Assembly: GCA_046297495.1 (NCBI GenBank)
Contig: JBKBIP010000012.1
Span: 1 to 64,000, forward strand
Length of the DNA stretch: 64,000 nt
Origin: JBKBIP01 sp046297495
GTDB lineage: Bacteria > Planctomycetota > Planctomycetia > Gemmatales > Gemmataceae
Direction: 5' to 3'
Shown here: piece by piece, positions 1 through 7,684 of the stretch
How the letters are laid out: every line of letters starts with the position of its first letter
How positions within the stretch are numbered: position 1 is the first letter of the stretch
Made by a program: the position numbers and the translations under genes
The notes under the pieces: model-generated
Database searches by the model: none
What the model was told of the DNA's origin: nothing
Seen by the model: only the letters and a program-made list of their open reading frames with translations

Positions 1-867
1 CGCGGCCGAATTCTGGGACGGCTCACGTTTTGGACTTACTTCACGATGGTCCCTAGCGTGCTGATCACCGGCGCCCTGCTCGACAAAAGTCATGAAACAT
101 ATCGCATTTTGTACCCCTTGGCAGGCTTGTGCGGCTTGATCGGCTGTTATTTCTATGGTTTGCTGCATGTGCCGGAGGCGCGAGCGTTGCCCACACGCGG
201 CTCCGGCATCCGCTCCAGCATGGACGGCGTCGAGCAGATCATCCGTAGCGACCGGGCCTATTTGTTCTTTCAACTGGCCTTCTTCTTGTCCGGCTCGGCC
301 TTCTTCATGTCCACGCATGTGGTGCTGCTGCTGACCAGCGAGCGTTTTGCCTTCAGCGCGTTCGAGCTGGCCTTGTGGCTATCGGTGACGCCACAATTGT
401 TGTTGGCGCTGACATCGCCGATCTGGGGGCAGGTGTTGGATCGCGTCGGCATCGTGCGATTGCGGCTGCTGATCTCGCTGACCATGACGGCGTACCTGGC
501 CAGCTATTTCCTGGGGATCGTGGGTGGTTGGCCGCTACTGATTTTCTTGGGTAGTATATTACAAGGGGTCACGAACGGCGGCGGCCAATTGACGTGGGCC
601 TTGGCGTCGAGCCATTTCGCCCCCCGCACCGAGGATGTGCCGCTGTACAATGGGATTCACTTTGTCCTCAACGGCGTGCGTGGCCTGCTGATGCCGTGGA
701 TCGGCTCGGTGTTGCTGTTGGTGACGGGGGCCGGGGCGGTACTGGCGGCCACGTTGGTCTCGCTGATCAGTGTGCCGATTATTTGGCACTCGCTGCGTTG
801 GGGGGATGGCCCGACCGACAGAGTAATGCCTATTGAAACACCGGCCCCGACCACGAAAGTCCGCTGA
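1..867 (+). CDS. MFS transporter, C-terminal part (gene cut by window start)
   Basis: The reading frame is open from base 1, so the gene begins upstream of the window; about 288 residues are visible. They are strongly hydrophobic, with at least seven membrane segments separated by short basic loops, such as the loop holding WGQVLDRVGIVRLR, which resembles the conserved Gly-Asp-Arg loop between helices of the major facilitator superfamily. This is the usual shape of the second half of a 12-helix MFS permease in the inner membrane. The tail after the last helix is short and polar. The substrate cannot be read from the sequence. The next gene starts 66 bases downstream on the same strand. Confidence 0.75.
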   Translation, partial: RGRILGRLTFWTYFTMVPSVLITGALLDKSHETYRILYPLAGLCGLIGCYFYGLLHVPEARALPTRGSGIRSSMDGVEQIIRSDRAYLFFQLAFFLSGSAFFMSTHVVLLLTSERFAFSAFELALWLSVTPQLLLALTSPIWGQVLDRVGIVRLRLLISLTMTAYLASYFLGIVGGWPLLIFLGSILQGVTNGGGQLTWALASSHFAPRTEDVPLYNGIHFVLNGVRGLLMPWIGSVLLLVTGAGAVLAATLVSLISVPIIWHSLRWGDGPTDRVMPIETPAPTTKVR

Positions 868-933
868 ACGCCTTAGCTCGCCGTTGGCTCGCTCGCTAAA
901 CCGACTTCTGACTGTCATCGTGGAGGAATAGCG

Positions 934-1872
934 ATGCGGATTCGCACGTTTCAACCTGGGGATGAGGAAAAACAGGTGGCCGTCTTCAACGAGGCCGCCG
1001 CCGAGCTGCCCAAGTTCAAGCCGTCCTTTCCCGAGGAAGTCCGTCGCCGCCGCCGCGCTCCCGACTTCGATCCGACAGCCCGGCTCTATGTCGAGGAAGG
1101 CGGGGATGTAGTAGCCTACGCTGGCTTTCAACCCAATGGCCGCATCAGCTTCCCGTGGTGCCGAAAGAAGCATGAGCACTTGGCCGAGCCGTTGTTGGAA
1201 CAGCTGCTGCAAACCATGCGACAGCGCGGCATCACGACGGCGTTCGCAGCCTATCGTCCCGATTGGGAACCGATTCTCGCGTTTCTCCGCCAGCGGGGTT
1301 TTCAACATACACGGGACCTCATCAGCTACTATCTGGACCTAGTGGAGATGCCCACGCCCGCCGCCCGTCGCGGTTTCTCCATGACAGCCCTGCAGCGCGA
1401 TGACATTCCCGGCCTTATTGCGTTGGCCCCGGATGTGTTACGCATCACCGACCCGGTCATGCTGGAGAGCTATTTCTTCGACAATCCGTATTTCCGCGCG
1501 GAGTGTCTGTTCGTGACGCGCCAGCGCGACGATGGCTCGCCGCAAGCCGTGGGTATTCTGATCGATGATCCGAGTTACGCCGATCCTCGGATGCTCGACG
1601 CCGCTACGCCGTGCTTCCGGCTCGGCGCTTTCGGCACCGAAGGGATGACCACCAAGCGCGTGCGCGGCCTGTTTAGTTTCCTGGTCCGCGACGAACCCAA
1701 GGCGCCGGTTTTGGCTCTCGACCTGCTAGGTTACGCCGCCTGGCGCCTGAACGATTCAGACGTGGAAACCTTCGCCGCCCAGGTTCCGTCCGACGCGCCG
1801 CATCTAGTCCGTTTTTATCAGCAGTATTTCCGCCGGCAGGGTAGTTTTCCGATCCTGGAAAAGCAGTTGTAG
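934..1872 (+). CDS. GNAT-like N-acetyltransferase family protein
   Basis: The 312-residue protein begins with MRIRTFQPGDEE, the typical first strand and helix of a GCN5-related acetyltransferase. A second GNAT-like half seems to start near residue 145, with the similar string GFSMTALQRDDIPGL, so this may be a tandem or degenerate two-domain GNAT. No clear Q/RxxGxG acetyl-CoA loop was found, so catalytic activity is not assured. The start at 934 is supported by GGAGG nine bases upstream. It lies in the same direction as the MFS gene before it and the FIST gene after it. Substrate unknown. Confidence 0.6.
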   Translation: MRIRTFQPGDEEKQVAVFNEAAAELPKFKPSFPEEVRRRRRAPDFDPTARLYVEEGGDVVAYAGFQPNGRISFPWCRKKHEHLAEPLLEQLLQTMRQRGITTAFAAYRPDWEPILAFLRQRGFQHTRDLISYYLDLVEMPTPAARRGFSMTALQRDDIPGLIALAPDVLRITDPVMLESYFFDNPYFRAECLFVTRQRDDGSPQAVGILIDDPSYADPRMLDAATPCFRLGAFGTEGMTTKRVRGLFSFLVRDEPKAPVLALDLLGYAAWRLNDSDVETFAAQVPSDAPHLVRFYQQYFRRQGSFPILEKQL

Positions 1873-1953
1873 GAAGCAAAGCACGGAGACGCGCTCCCTT
1901 TGGCGCGCTCGACTCAGCCATCATTCCTTGTCGCCACTTTGAAGGACATAGCG

Positions 1954-3129
1954 ATGCCATTTGCTGCCGCGTTATCGCCAACGTCGGACACACGCCGGGC
2001 AGTCGAGGAGGTTTGTTCCCAGGCGCTCCCCGCCTTAATGGGAGAACCTCAGCTGGCGTTCGTTTTCTTCTCCCCCCATCACTTGCCGCGCGCGGAGGAA
2101 ATGGCGGCGGAGCTGCGCGAGCGGTTACGGCCGCAATGCCTGCTCGGCTGCGTGGGAGAGGCCATCGCTGGCAACGACCGCGAGATCGAGCAAGCCCCCG
2201 CCCTGAGTCTGTGGCTGGCCCGCTGGTCGAAGCCAGTCACTCTGGAGCCGTTCCACATGGTTTTGGAAGAAACGGCGGATGGCTTGAGCCTGTTCGGTTG
2301 GCCGGATGGGCTGCTGGACGCCGACCCCGCTCAATCGGTGCTACTCACGTTGGCCGATCCGTTCACGTTTCCCATCGACCATTTCTTGAAACAAGTGAAC
2401 GAGGAACATCCAGGTTTGCGCGTCATGGGGGGCATGGCCAGCGGCGGGCGCGGACCGGGACAATGTCGGTTGCTGGCGCGCGATCAGGTCATGAACCAGG
2501 GGGCGGTCGGCGTCCTGCTGCGCGGCCCGGTCCCCGTGCGCAGCATCGTATCGCAAGGCTGCCGACCCATTGGCCGACACTTTGTCATCACCAAGGCCCA
2601 GGACAACATCATCACCGAATTGAGCGGTAAGCCCCCCTTGGCCCAGCTGCAAGAGCTATGGAACGAAATCAGTCCCCAGGAACAACGGCTGCTGCAAAGC
2701 GGCTTGCACATTGGCCGTGTCATCAATGAATATCAAGGGGAGTTCCAACGCGGCGACTTCCTGGTGCGCAACGTCTTGGGGCTGGAACGGGAGACTGGCG
2801 CCATGGCCATCACCGACCGCATCCGCGTCGGCCAGACGGTGCAGTTCCACGTTCGCGACGCCGCGACCGCCGACGAGGACTTACATGCGTTACTGCAACT
2901 CGACCTGAGCGCGCACGAACAACCCCCCGCCGGCGCGTTGCTGTTCACCTGCAACGGTCGAGGATCACGGCTGTTCGACCAACCGCATCACGATGTCCAA
3001 GCGATCCGCGCCGAGGCCGGCGCCGTGCCGCTGGCCGGTTTCTTCGCCCAAGGAGAACTCGGCCCCGTCGGCGGTCAAAATTTCATCCACGGCTTCACGG
3101 CCAGTGTGGTGTTGTTTGAGGAAGCGTGA
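1954..3129 (+). CDS. FIST N- and C-domain signal-sensing protein
   Basis: A 391-residue soluble protein with a FIST N-terminal domain (about residues 10-215, including the CLLGCVGEAIAG region) followed by a FIST C-terminal domain (about 220-380, with the GALLFTCNGRG and GFFAQGELGP strings typical of that domain). FIST proteins are predicted small-ligand, possibly amino-acid, sensors associated with signal transduction. Here the gene stands alone, with no kinase or cyclase domain attached. The ATG at 1954 is preferred over an upstream GTG at 1900 because AAGGA lies ten bases before it. It converges with the pseudouridine synthase gene downstream. Confidence 0.85.
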   Translation: MPFAAALSPTSDTRRAVEEVCSQALPALMGEPQLAFVFFSPHHLPRAEEMAAELRERLRPQCLLGCVGEAIAGNDREIEQAPALSLWLARWSKPVTLEPFHMVLEETADGLSLFGWPDGLLDADPAQSVLLTLADPFTFPIDHFLKQVNEEHPGLRVMGGMASGGRGPGQCRLLARDQVMNQGAVGVLLRGPVPVRSIVSQGCRPIGRHFVITKAQDNIITELSGKPPLAQLQELWNEISPQEQRLLQSGLHIGRVINEYQGEFQRGDFLVRNVLGLERETGAMAITDRIRVGQTVQFHVRDAATADEDLHALLQLDLSAHEQPPAGALLFTCNGRGSRLFDQPHHDVQAIRAEAGAVPLAGFFAQGELGPVGGQNFIHGFTASVVLFEEA

Positions 3130-3181
3130 TGGGCAGATGCGTTTAGCGTACGAGCCAGAGGCGAGCATGACGGCCCACGAT

Positions 3182-4198
3182 TCATTTCACCCACCGCTGC
3201 TCCCGCAACGCCGTCAGGGTAGCGTGGAACTCGGCGGGAAGAGGGGCGGTCACTTCGATGACGTTTCGGCGGCGGGGATGATGGAAGCGCAAGCGGTGAG
3301 CGTGCAGGGCTTGGCGGGAGAGCAACAGCTGGTCCGCGGCGGGGTCGAGGCCGACAACCAAGTCCGACAGGCGCAGGCAATCCCGGCCGCTATATACCTT
3401 GTCGGCCAGCACGGGACAGCCGACGCTGGCCAAGTGGACGCGGATTTGATGCGTCCGGCCCGTGCGCGGATGCACCCGGCAATAAGTGTAGCCGCGAAAG
3501 CGTTCAATCACCTCGTAATAACTGGTCGCGTCCTTGGCATCCTCATCCGCTTCGTCGTCGGTCACGATCATCTTGATTCGCTCGCGCGGGTGGTGGGCGA
3601 TGCGGCTCTCGATGTAATCGCTGTCCCGGTCCAGGACGCCGGCGGTGAGGGCGTGATATTCCTTGAAGACTTTGCGCTGCTCGAACTGCGCCGCCAAATC
3701 CCGATGGCTCCATTCATCCTTGGCCACCAGGATGACGCCGCTGGTGTCCCGGTCGAGCCGGTGAACGATGCCGGGCCGATAGGTGCCGCTCAATTGGCTC
3801 AGTTGGCCGAAATGGAACTGCAAGGCGTTGACCAAGGTGCCGGTCCAGTGTCCCCGCGCCGGATGCACGACCATGTCGGCGGGCTTGTTGATCACCGCCA
3901 AGGCTTCATCCTCGTAGAGCACTTCCAGAGGAATGTCCTCCGCCGCCGGCACGTTTTGACTTTGGCCTGGCAGCCAAATGCGGATATGGTCGCCGTGCCG
4001 CACCTTGTAGCTGGCCTTGGCCGCCGCGCCGTTGACGAGCACGGCGGCGGCGTCGATGATTTTTTGAATGATGGATCGGCTGTAACCGGGAAAGGCGGCG
4101 ACCAGATATTGATCGAGACGAACTCCCTCGGTTTTGCGTTTGACGCTTAGATCAACCGTGGCCGGACCATCAGGCAGCGACGCGGGAGGGGATGACAT
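3182..4198 (-). CDS. RluA/RluD-family pseudouridine synthase
   Basis: A 338-residue enzyme that isomerises specific uridines of rRNA or tRNA to pseudouridine. An N-terminal S4 RNA-binding domain (about residues 20-85, with RLDQYLVAAFPGYSR) precedes the catalytic domain, whose signature GIVHRLDRDTSGV holds the nucleophilic aspartate. A second conserved block, HPRTGRTHQIRVHL, follows. Domain order and length match RluD, which acts on the large subunit rRNA, but the target position cannot be fixed from sequence. ATG start at 4198. The gene is convergent with the FIST gene and lies 90 bases from the next minus-strand gene. Confidence 0.9.
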   Translation of the reverse strand: MSSPPASLPDGPATVDLSVKRKTEGVRLDQYLVAAFPGYSRSIIQKIIDAAAVLVNGAAAKASYKVRHGDHIRIWLPGQSQNVPAAEDIPLEVLYEDEALAVINKPADMVVHPARGHWTGTLVNALQFHFGQLSQLSGTYRPGIVHRLDRDTSGVILVAKDEWSHRDLAAQFEQRKVFKEYHALTAGVLDRDSDYIESRIAHHPRERIKMIVTDDEADEDAKDATSYYEVIERFRGYTYCRVHPRTGRTHQIRVHLASVGCPVLADKVYSGRDCLRLSDLVVGLDPAADQLLLSRQALHAHRLRFHHPRRRNVIEVTAPLPAEFHATLTALREQRWVK

Positions 4199-4288
4199 GG
4201 TGATAATACGATTTCATTCACAATAAGGGCATGAGTTTAGCCGCCCCTCTCCCCCTTTGGGGGATGAGGGCTTCGGAAATAGACTCTC

Positions 4289-4972
4289 TCAATGGCCACG
4301 CGGATACATCTGTTCCAACTCATCGTAGAACTTGGTGATCCGTGCTCCATGCTCTTTCAGTAGTTGGACGTATTGAGCGGCTTTCTCGGTTTGGAAGGTC
4401 GGCGGTTGCGCGGCGGCTAATTGCTCGTACAGTCGCAACGCCACCTCCACGCTGCCCCGGCTTTCGTTGGGATTATCCGCCTTGGGAATGCCGATCAGGG
4501 CCTCCTCGGCCTTGGCTTGGCCCATCAACGCCTCTTGGGCCAACAGGGGGGCGTCGCTACACTGCGGCACCAATTCCTTGTACAGAGCGCGGGCCTTTTC
4601 GATGTCTTCAATGGCCTGTTGACGCTGTAAAGGGGCGCCCAAATTTCTCAGTCCCTGACGCATGAGAATCCGGGCCAGCTGAAACTTGGCCGTGCGCCCG
4701 ATCAGGGAACCGCGCTGCTCGTTAGCCAGCTGTTCCAATTGCTTGACATTGTCGTTGGCGGCGGCGTCCCCCACCTGCAACCATAAGTCGGCCCGGCTGG
4801 CTCCGGCGGAGCGCGCGACGAAAAACCAAATGAGGATTGCCACCACGATGACCACGAAGCCGATGACCACGAAGGTAGTGGTGCGCGATTCCGTGCGCAT
4901 CTTGGTCGCAAACCGGCCCAAGCGATCCGCCAATTCGTTGGTTTTCAGTTCCTTGCGATGTTCTGCTTTCAT
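4289..4972 (-). CDS. Single-pass membrane protein with TPR-like helical domain
   Basis: From the ATG at 4972 (AGGAG eight bases upstream) the protein has 227 residues: a charged cytoplasmic N-terminus of about 30 residues, one membrane helix (TTTFVVIGFVVIVVAILIWF), and an alanine/leucine-rich helical domain that looks like degenerate tetratricopeptide repeats. The architecture recalls YfgM-type ancillary proteins of the Sec translocon, but no diagnostic motif is visible and the assignment is tentative. The longer frame reaching back to 5191 adds a Pro-rich stretch without a ribosome binding site and was not used. It is divergent from the TIM-barrel gene at 5206. Confidence 0.7.
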   Translation of the reverse strand: MKAEHRKELKTNELADRLGRFATKMRTESRTTTFVVIGFVVIVVAILIWFFVARSAGASRADLWLQVGDAAANDNVKQLEQLANEQRGSLIGRTAKFQLARILMRQGLRNLGAPLQRQQAIEDIEKARALYKELVPQCSDAPLLAQEALMGQAKAEEALIGIPKADNPNESRGSVEVALRLYEQLAAAQPPTFQTEKAAQYVQLLKEHGARITKFYDELEQMYPRGH

Positions 4973-5205
4973 GGCGAAGCTCCTGGGGCCAAAAACAGCC
5001 CTGCCCATGGGATGCCGACAGGTTTTAGTTGGATGAATGATGTACCACTTACACCCAATCATAGGTCGCGGAGATAAACTGGTCAATGCGAAACGAGCAG
5101 GGGGGTAGTTTGGCGCGGGAGCGCGACTACCCTCTGCCCACCGCCTTGGGCTGCCGTTACAATACCCGCAGCCGTTCCCAGAAACCTTCATCCAAGGAGA
5201 AAACC

Positions 5206-6183
5206 ATGCTTGAACATCTTCCGTTGGACCCGGCGCGCGTGGACCGCCGGGGCTTCCTGCGCCAAGCGGCTTGGGGGGTCTCCAGTCTGGCGCTGGCCGG
5301 CACGGCGCGCCCCAGTCCCGCTCAGGCGGTTCCGGACAAGAAGCCCACGCAATTTCAAATCGCTTGCATGACGCTCCCCTATTCGCAATTCCCGTTGGTC
5401 CGAGCGCTGACGGGGATCAAGGCGTCGGGCTATCAGTATGTCGCGTGGGGGACGAGCCACCTGGAAGATGGCCAGCGCGTTCCTGTGATGGCCAGCGACG
5501 CGCCGCCGGAGAAGGCGAAGGAATTAGGCCAACGCTGCCGGGACATGGGCTTGGAACCGCTCATGATGTTTTCGGGAATCTATCCCGAAGCCGCCACAGG
5601 CTTGGAAGTCCTGAAACAACGTATCTTGCAAGCGGAGGCCGCCGGCATTCCTCAGGTGCTCACCTTTGGCCACACCAAAGGGGGTAATCGCAAGCTGTGG
5701 GTGGAACGCTTCAAGACTCTGGGACCCATAGCCCGCGATCATGGCGTGATCATCGTCGTCAAGCAACATGGCGGCGAGACGGGGACCGGGGCGGCCTGTG
5801 CTGAGATCGTCCGCGAGGTGAATGATCCGGGCATTTGGGTCAATTACGACGCTGGTAACGTCATGGATTATCTCGACGTGGATCCTCTCCCAGACATTCG
5901 CAAGTGCGCCGATGTGGTGCGCAGTTTCTGCATCAAGGACCACCGCAATTTCCCTAGGGATCAAGATTGCGGTCCTGGTTTGGGGGAGATCGATCATTAC
6001 AAACTACTGGCGCCGGTGACATGGACAGGCCTCAAGATGCCATTGTGCTGTGAGAACATTTTCGCCCCGGTGCTGCCGCGCCCCACCGAGCCGGGGGGAG
6101 TGGACGCCCTGGCTCGCCGCGCCCGCGAATTCCTCGAAATCGTGACACAAGGATTGCTGCTGGTGGACAATGTCAAGGGATGA
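5206..6183 (+). CDS. Twin-arginine-exported sugar phosphate isomerase/epimerase-like protein
   Basis: A 325-residue protein with a Tat signal (VDRRGFLRQAAWG near residue 10, then a hydrophobic stretch ending at AQA). The mature part is a xylose-isomerase-like TIM barrel (AP endonuclease family 2 fold). Metal-ligand-type strings include KQHGGETG, NYDAGNV and CIKDHR. Such secreted barrels are very numerous in planctomycetes, and their substrates are mostly unknown sugars or their phosphates. The ATG at 5206 is chosen because AAGGAG precedes it by seven bases. It is a single-gene unit, convergent with the small gene that follows. Confidence 0.85.
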   Translation: MLEHLPLDPARVDRRGFLRQAAWGVSSLALAGTARPSPAQAVPDKKPTQFQIACMTLPYSQFPLVRALTGIKASGYQYVAWGTSHLEDGQRVPVMASDAPPEKAKELGQRCRDMGLEPLMMFSGIYPEAATGLEVLKQRILQAEAAGIPQVLTFGHTKGGNRKLWVERFKTLGPIARDHGVIIVVKQHGGETGTGAACAEIVREVNDPGIWVNYDAGNVMDYLDVDPLPDIRKCADVVRSFCIKDHRNFPRDQDCGPGLGEIDHYKLLAPVTWTGLKMPLCCENIFAPVLPRPTEPGGVDALARRAREFLEIVTQGLLLVDNVKG

Positions 6184-6221
6184 TCAGGGGGGACCGTCCA
6201 GCTATTCCCTGCGCGGCGGGC

Positions 6222-6252
6222 GGCCGGGGCATCGCCGCGCTCGGCCCCGGCC
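6222..6252. repeat. GC-rich 9-bp inverted repeat between convergent genes
   Basis: GGCCGGGGC at 6222-6230 is exactly complementary to 6244-6252. It sits between two converging genes, so it may help to end transcription, but no run of T follows on either strand. Confidence 0.35.
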
Positions 6253-6296
6253 ACCCAGGCGTTTCATTCCCACCTTTACTAGCTGCTCACCGCCCA

Positions 6297-6671
6297 CTAC
6301 TCACTTTTTTTTGGCGGTGGGCTGACCTCATAGCCCAAGGTGGCGAGATAGTCGGCAACCTGATTGCCGGCGGCGATGGCTTCATCGGAATCCAGACGCG
6401 TCAAGCTGAGAGCGGCGTACCAGTAGCGTTGCCGGTCACGGGGGGGCAAGCGGGCCGGCTCGATCCCCAACTCCCGGACGGCTTCCTTGTCCCAGCGAAT
6501 TTGCTTGAGCGTCGCCGACAATTCCCGCCACGTCAGCCCCGCGCAAACCAGCGTGCCATCCGCTTGACGTATTTGTCGGCCGACCAGTACGTGGAAGATG
6601 CCCAGCAAACTCAATTTCACATCGCCAGATTGCTTCAAGCGATTGAGCAGCTCGCGCAACTGCGCATCCAT
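6297..6671 (-). CDS. Conserved hypothetical protein, 124 aa
   Basis: I do not recognise this protein. It is a soluble mixed alpha/beta product beginning MDAQLRELLNRLKQSGD, with a central basic helix and a lysine-rich tail (PPPKKSE). There is no signal peptide, membrane segment or metal motif. GGAG lies about ten bases before the ATG at 6671. The reading frame is free of stops across its whole length, and codon use resembles the neighbours, which supports a real gene. It stands alone ahead of the gene-poor kilobase that holds the c-di-GMP riboswitch. Confidence 0.55.
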   Translation of the reverse strand: MDAQLRELLNRLKQSGDVKLSLLGIFHVLVGRQIRQADGTLVCAGLTWRELSATLKQIRWDKEAVRELGIEPARLPPRDRQRYWYAALSLTRLDSDEAIAAGNQVADYLATLGYEVSPPPKKSE

Positions 6672-6910
6672 TGCCAGGCTCCGTACCGCTTCCGTTTGAT
6701 CACGACACAGAAAACCGCCCGCTCCCCTGCCAACCTTCGGCAGTTCCGTTTATTTGTCCACCTTGCGCATATTACCAGGAAACGAAAGTGAAACCAGAGG
6801 ATGTGTGGACGAAATGGGCGCCAAAGGAACAAGATAACAATTCCTGTTCGTTCTGACTTCTGGCCGAAGGTCAAAAACGCGGAAGAACTGCCAGGAAAGG
6901 CAACCCACCG

Positions 6911-6971
6911 TCCGAGCCGCGACCGTTAGAGAGTGGAACAACGCACCGCTCCCTAACGGTCGCGGCTCGGA
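6911..6971. repeat. 19-bp perfect palindromic intergenic repeat
   Basis: Bases 6911-6929 (TCCGAGCCGCGACCGTTAG) are the exact reverse complement of 6953-6971, with a 23-base loop. It resembles the REP-like palindromes scattered through Gemmataceae chromosomes. No other full copy was found in this window. A T-rich stretch follows, so a terminator role is also possible. Confidence 0.6.
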
Positions 6972-7081
6972 GTTTCTTTACTTGCCGGCGTAGTAGTGAA
7001 AAGCATCAATTCCATGCCGGCGCTAATTTCCGAAAAAAATCCGCCAGTTTGATTTGCCTGGAGGCAAAATGCGACCTATGT

Positions 7082-7110
7082 TTGAACAACTGGAAATTGT
7101 CAGTTTTAGT
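7082..7110 (+). promoter_or_regulatory. Candidate promoter ahead of the c-di-GMP riboswitch
   Basis: TTGAAC at 7082-7087 and TTTAGT at 7105-7110 are separated by 17 bases and lie about 47 bases upstream of the riboswitch. The match to the sigma-70 consensus is moderate. The call depends mainly on its position. Confidence 0.3.
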
Positions 7111-7156
7111 GACAGTTTCCCGGGGTAAGCGAATGTCACGCCCAGATCCCAACGCC

Positions 7157-7257
7157 TTTCATCCACCGAAAGGGCAAACCCGCTCGAAAGACGGGGGCGC
7201 AAAGCCACGGACCTTCCGCGTTAGGGCGATGGTCGCCTGGTTGCCGAAGGGATGGGT
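7157..7257 (+). promoter_or_regulatory. Class I cyclic di-GMP riboswitch (GEMM)
   Basis: The conserved core is present in order: AGGGCAAACC (7171-7180), a hairpin capped by a GAAA tetraloop (7185-7190), GGCGCAAAGCC (7196-7205) and the closing arm CTGGTTGCCGA (7237-7247). The basal helix pairs 7160-7164 (CATCC) with 7250-7254 (GGATG). These blocks match the aptamer of the Vibrio Vc2 type, in which the three-way junction binds one c-di-GMP. The next gene on the strand is the secreted repeat protein at 7685, but a strong terminator at 7442-7483 intervenes, so control probably works by termination or antitermination. Confidence 0.88.
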
Positions 7258-7260
7258 AGG

Positions 7261-7440
7261 GCGAAGAGCCCGTCCGTCCCCAAGTATTTCCTTCGGGAGT
7301 GCTTGTCCCGATCTGGGGACTGGTGTATTCCAGTTACATCCGCCTTACCCCATCCGCCAACTTCGAGCATTCCACCTCAGCTCGAACAGGCAAGGTCCGG
7401 CAGAACGGTTCCTCCTTGCCATCTACGGACCTCGAAGCTA
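7261..7440 (+). ncRNA. Highly structured RNA segment between riboswitch and terminator
   Basis: Reading by eye shows consecutive helices. A GTCCCC/GGGGAC pair encloses a long hairpin closed by a UUCG tetraloop (7278-7320). It is followed by ACTGG/CCAGT (about 7319-7334), CGAGC/GCTCG (about 7364-7385) and GGCAAGG/CCTTGCC (about 7389-7420). No convincing reading frame with a ribosome binding site covers the segment. It could be an elaborate expression platform of the riboswitch or a separate small RNA ending at the terminator at 7442-7483. Confidence 0.45.
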
Positions 7441-7441
7441 A

Positions 7442-7483
7442 ATTCAAGCCCACAGATAACCCCTGTGGGCTTGAATGTTTTTT
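7442..7483 (+). terminator. Strong intrinsic terminator
   Basis: A perfect 14-bp stem (7442-7455 with 7463-7476) with a seven-base loop is followed one base later by six T (7478-7483). It lies 185 bases downstream of the c-di-GMP aptamer and 201 bases upstream of the next start codon. Confidence 0.92.
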
Positions 7484-7684
7484 CGGCTTTTTCACCCCAA
7501 TTCGCGCGCCAAACAGCCTCATATTATCAAGTTTGATTGCTTCCATTGCCGATAACGTGGTAATACGTCCAATCAGCAAAGCCAATCACTTATCTTTACC
7601 TATCCTGAATCGATTGCCTGGACCACTCGATGTTTTTCTTCATCATCTCAGGAAGGTATGTCCACGGATCATAGGGGCAAGCAG

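Noticed and set aside
559..1308. 249-codon minus-strand frame over the MFS and GNAT genes
   Set aside because: Antisense shadow of two genes with conserved features.
2993..4150. 385-codon plus-strand open frame across the FIST and RluA genes
   Set aside because: It overlaps two clearly homologous genes in other frames and has no recognisable domain.
7049..7441. 130-codon plus-strand frame across the riboswitch
   Set aside because: It translates the c-di-GMP aptamer and terminator region; RNA structure explains the sequence and no ribosome binding site exists.
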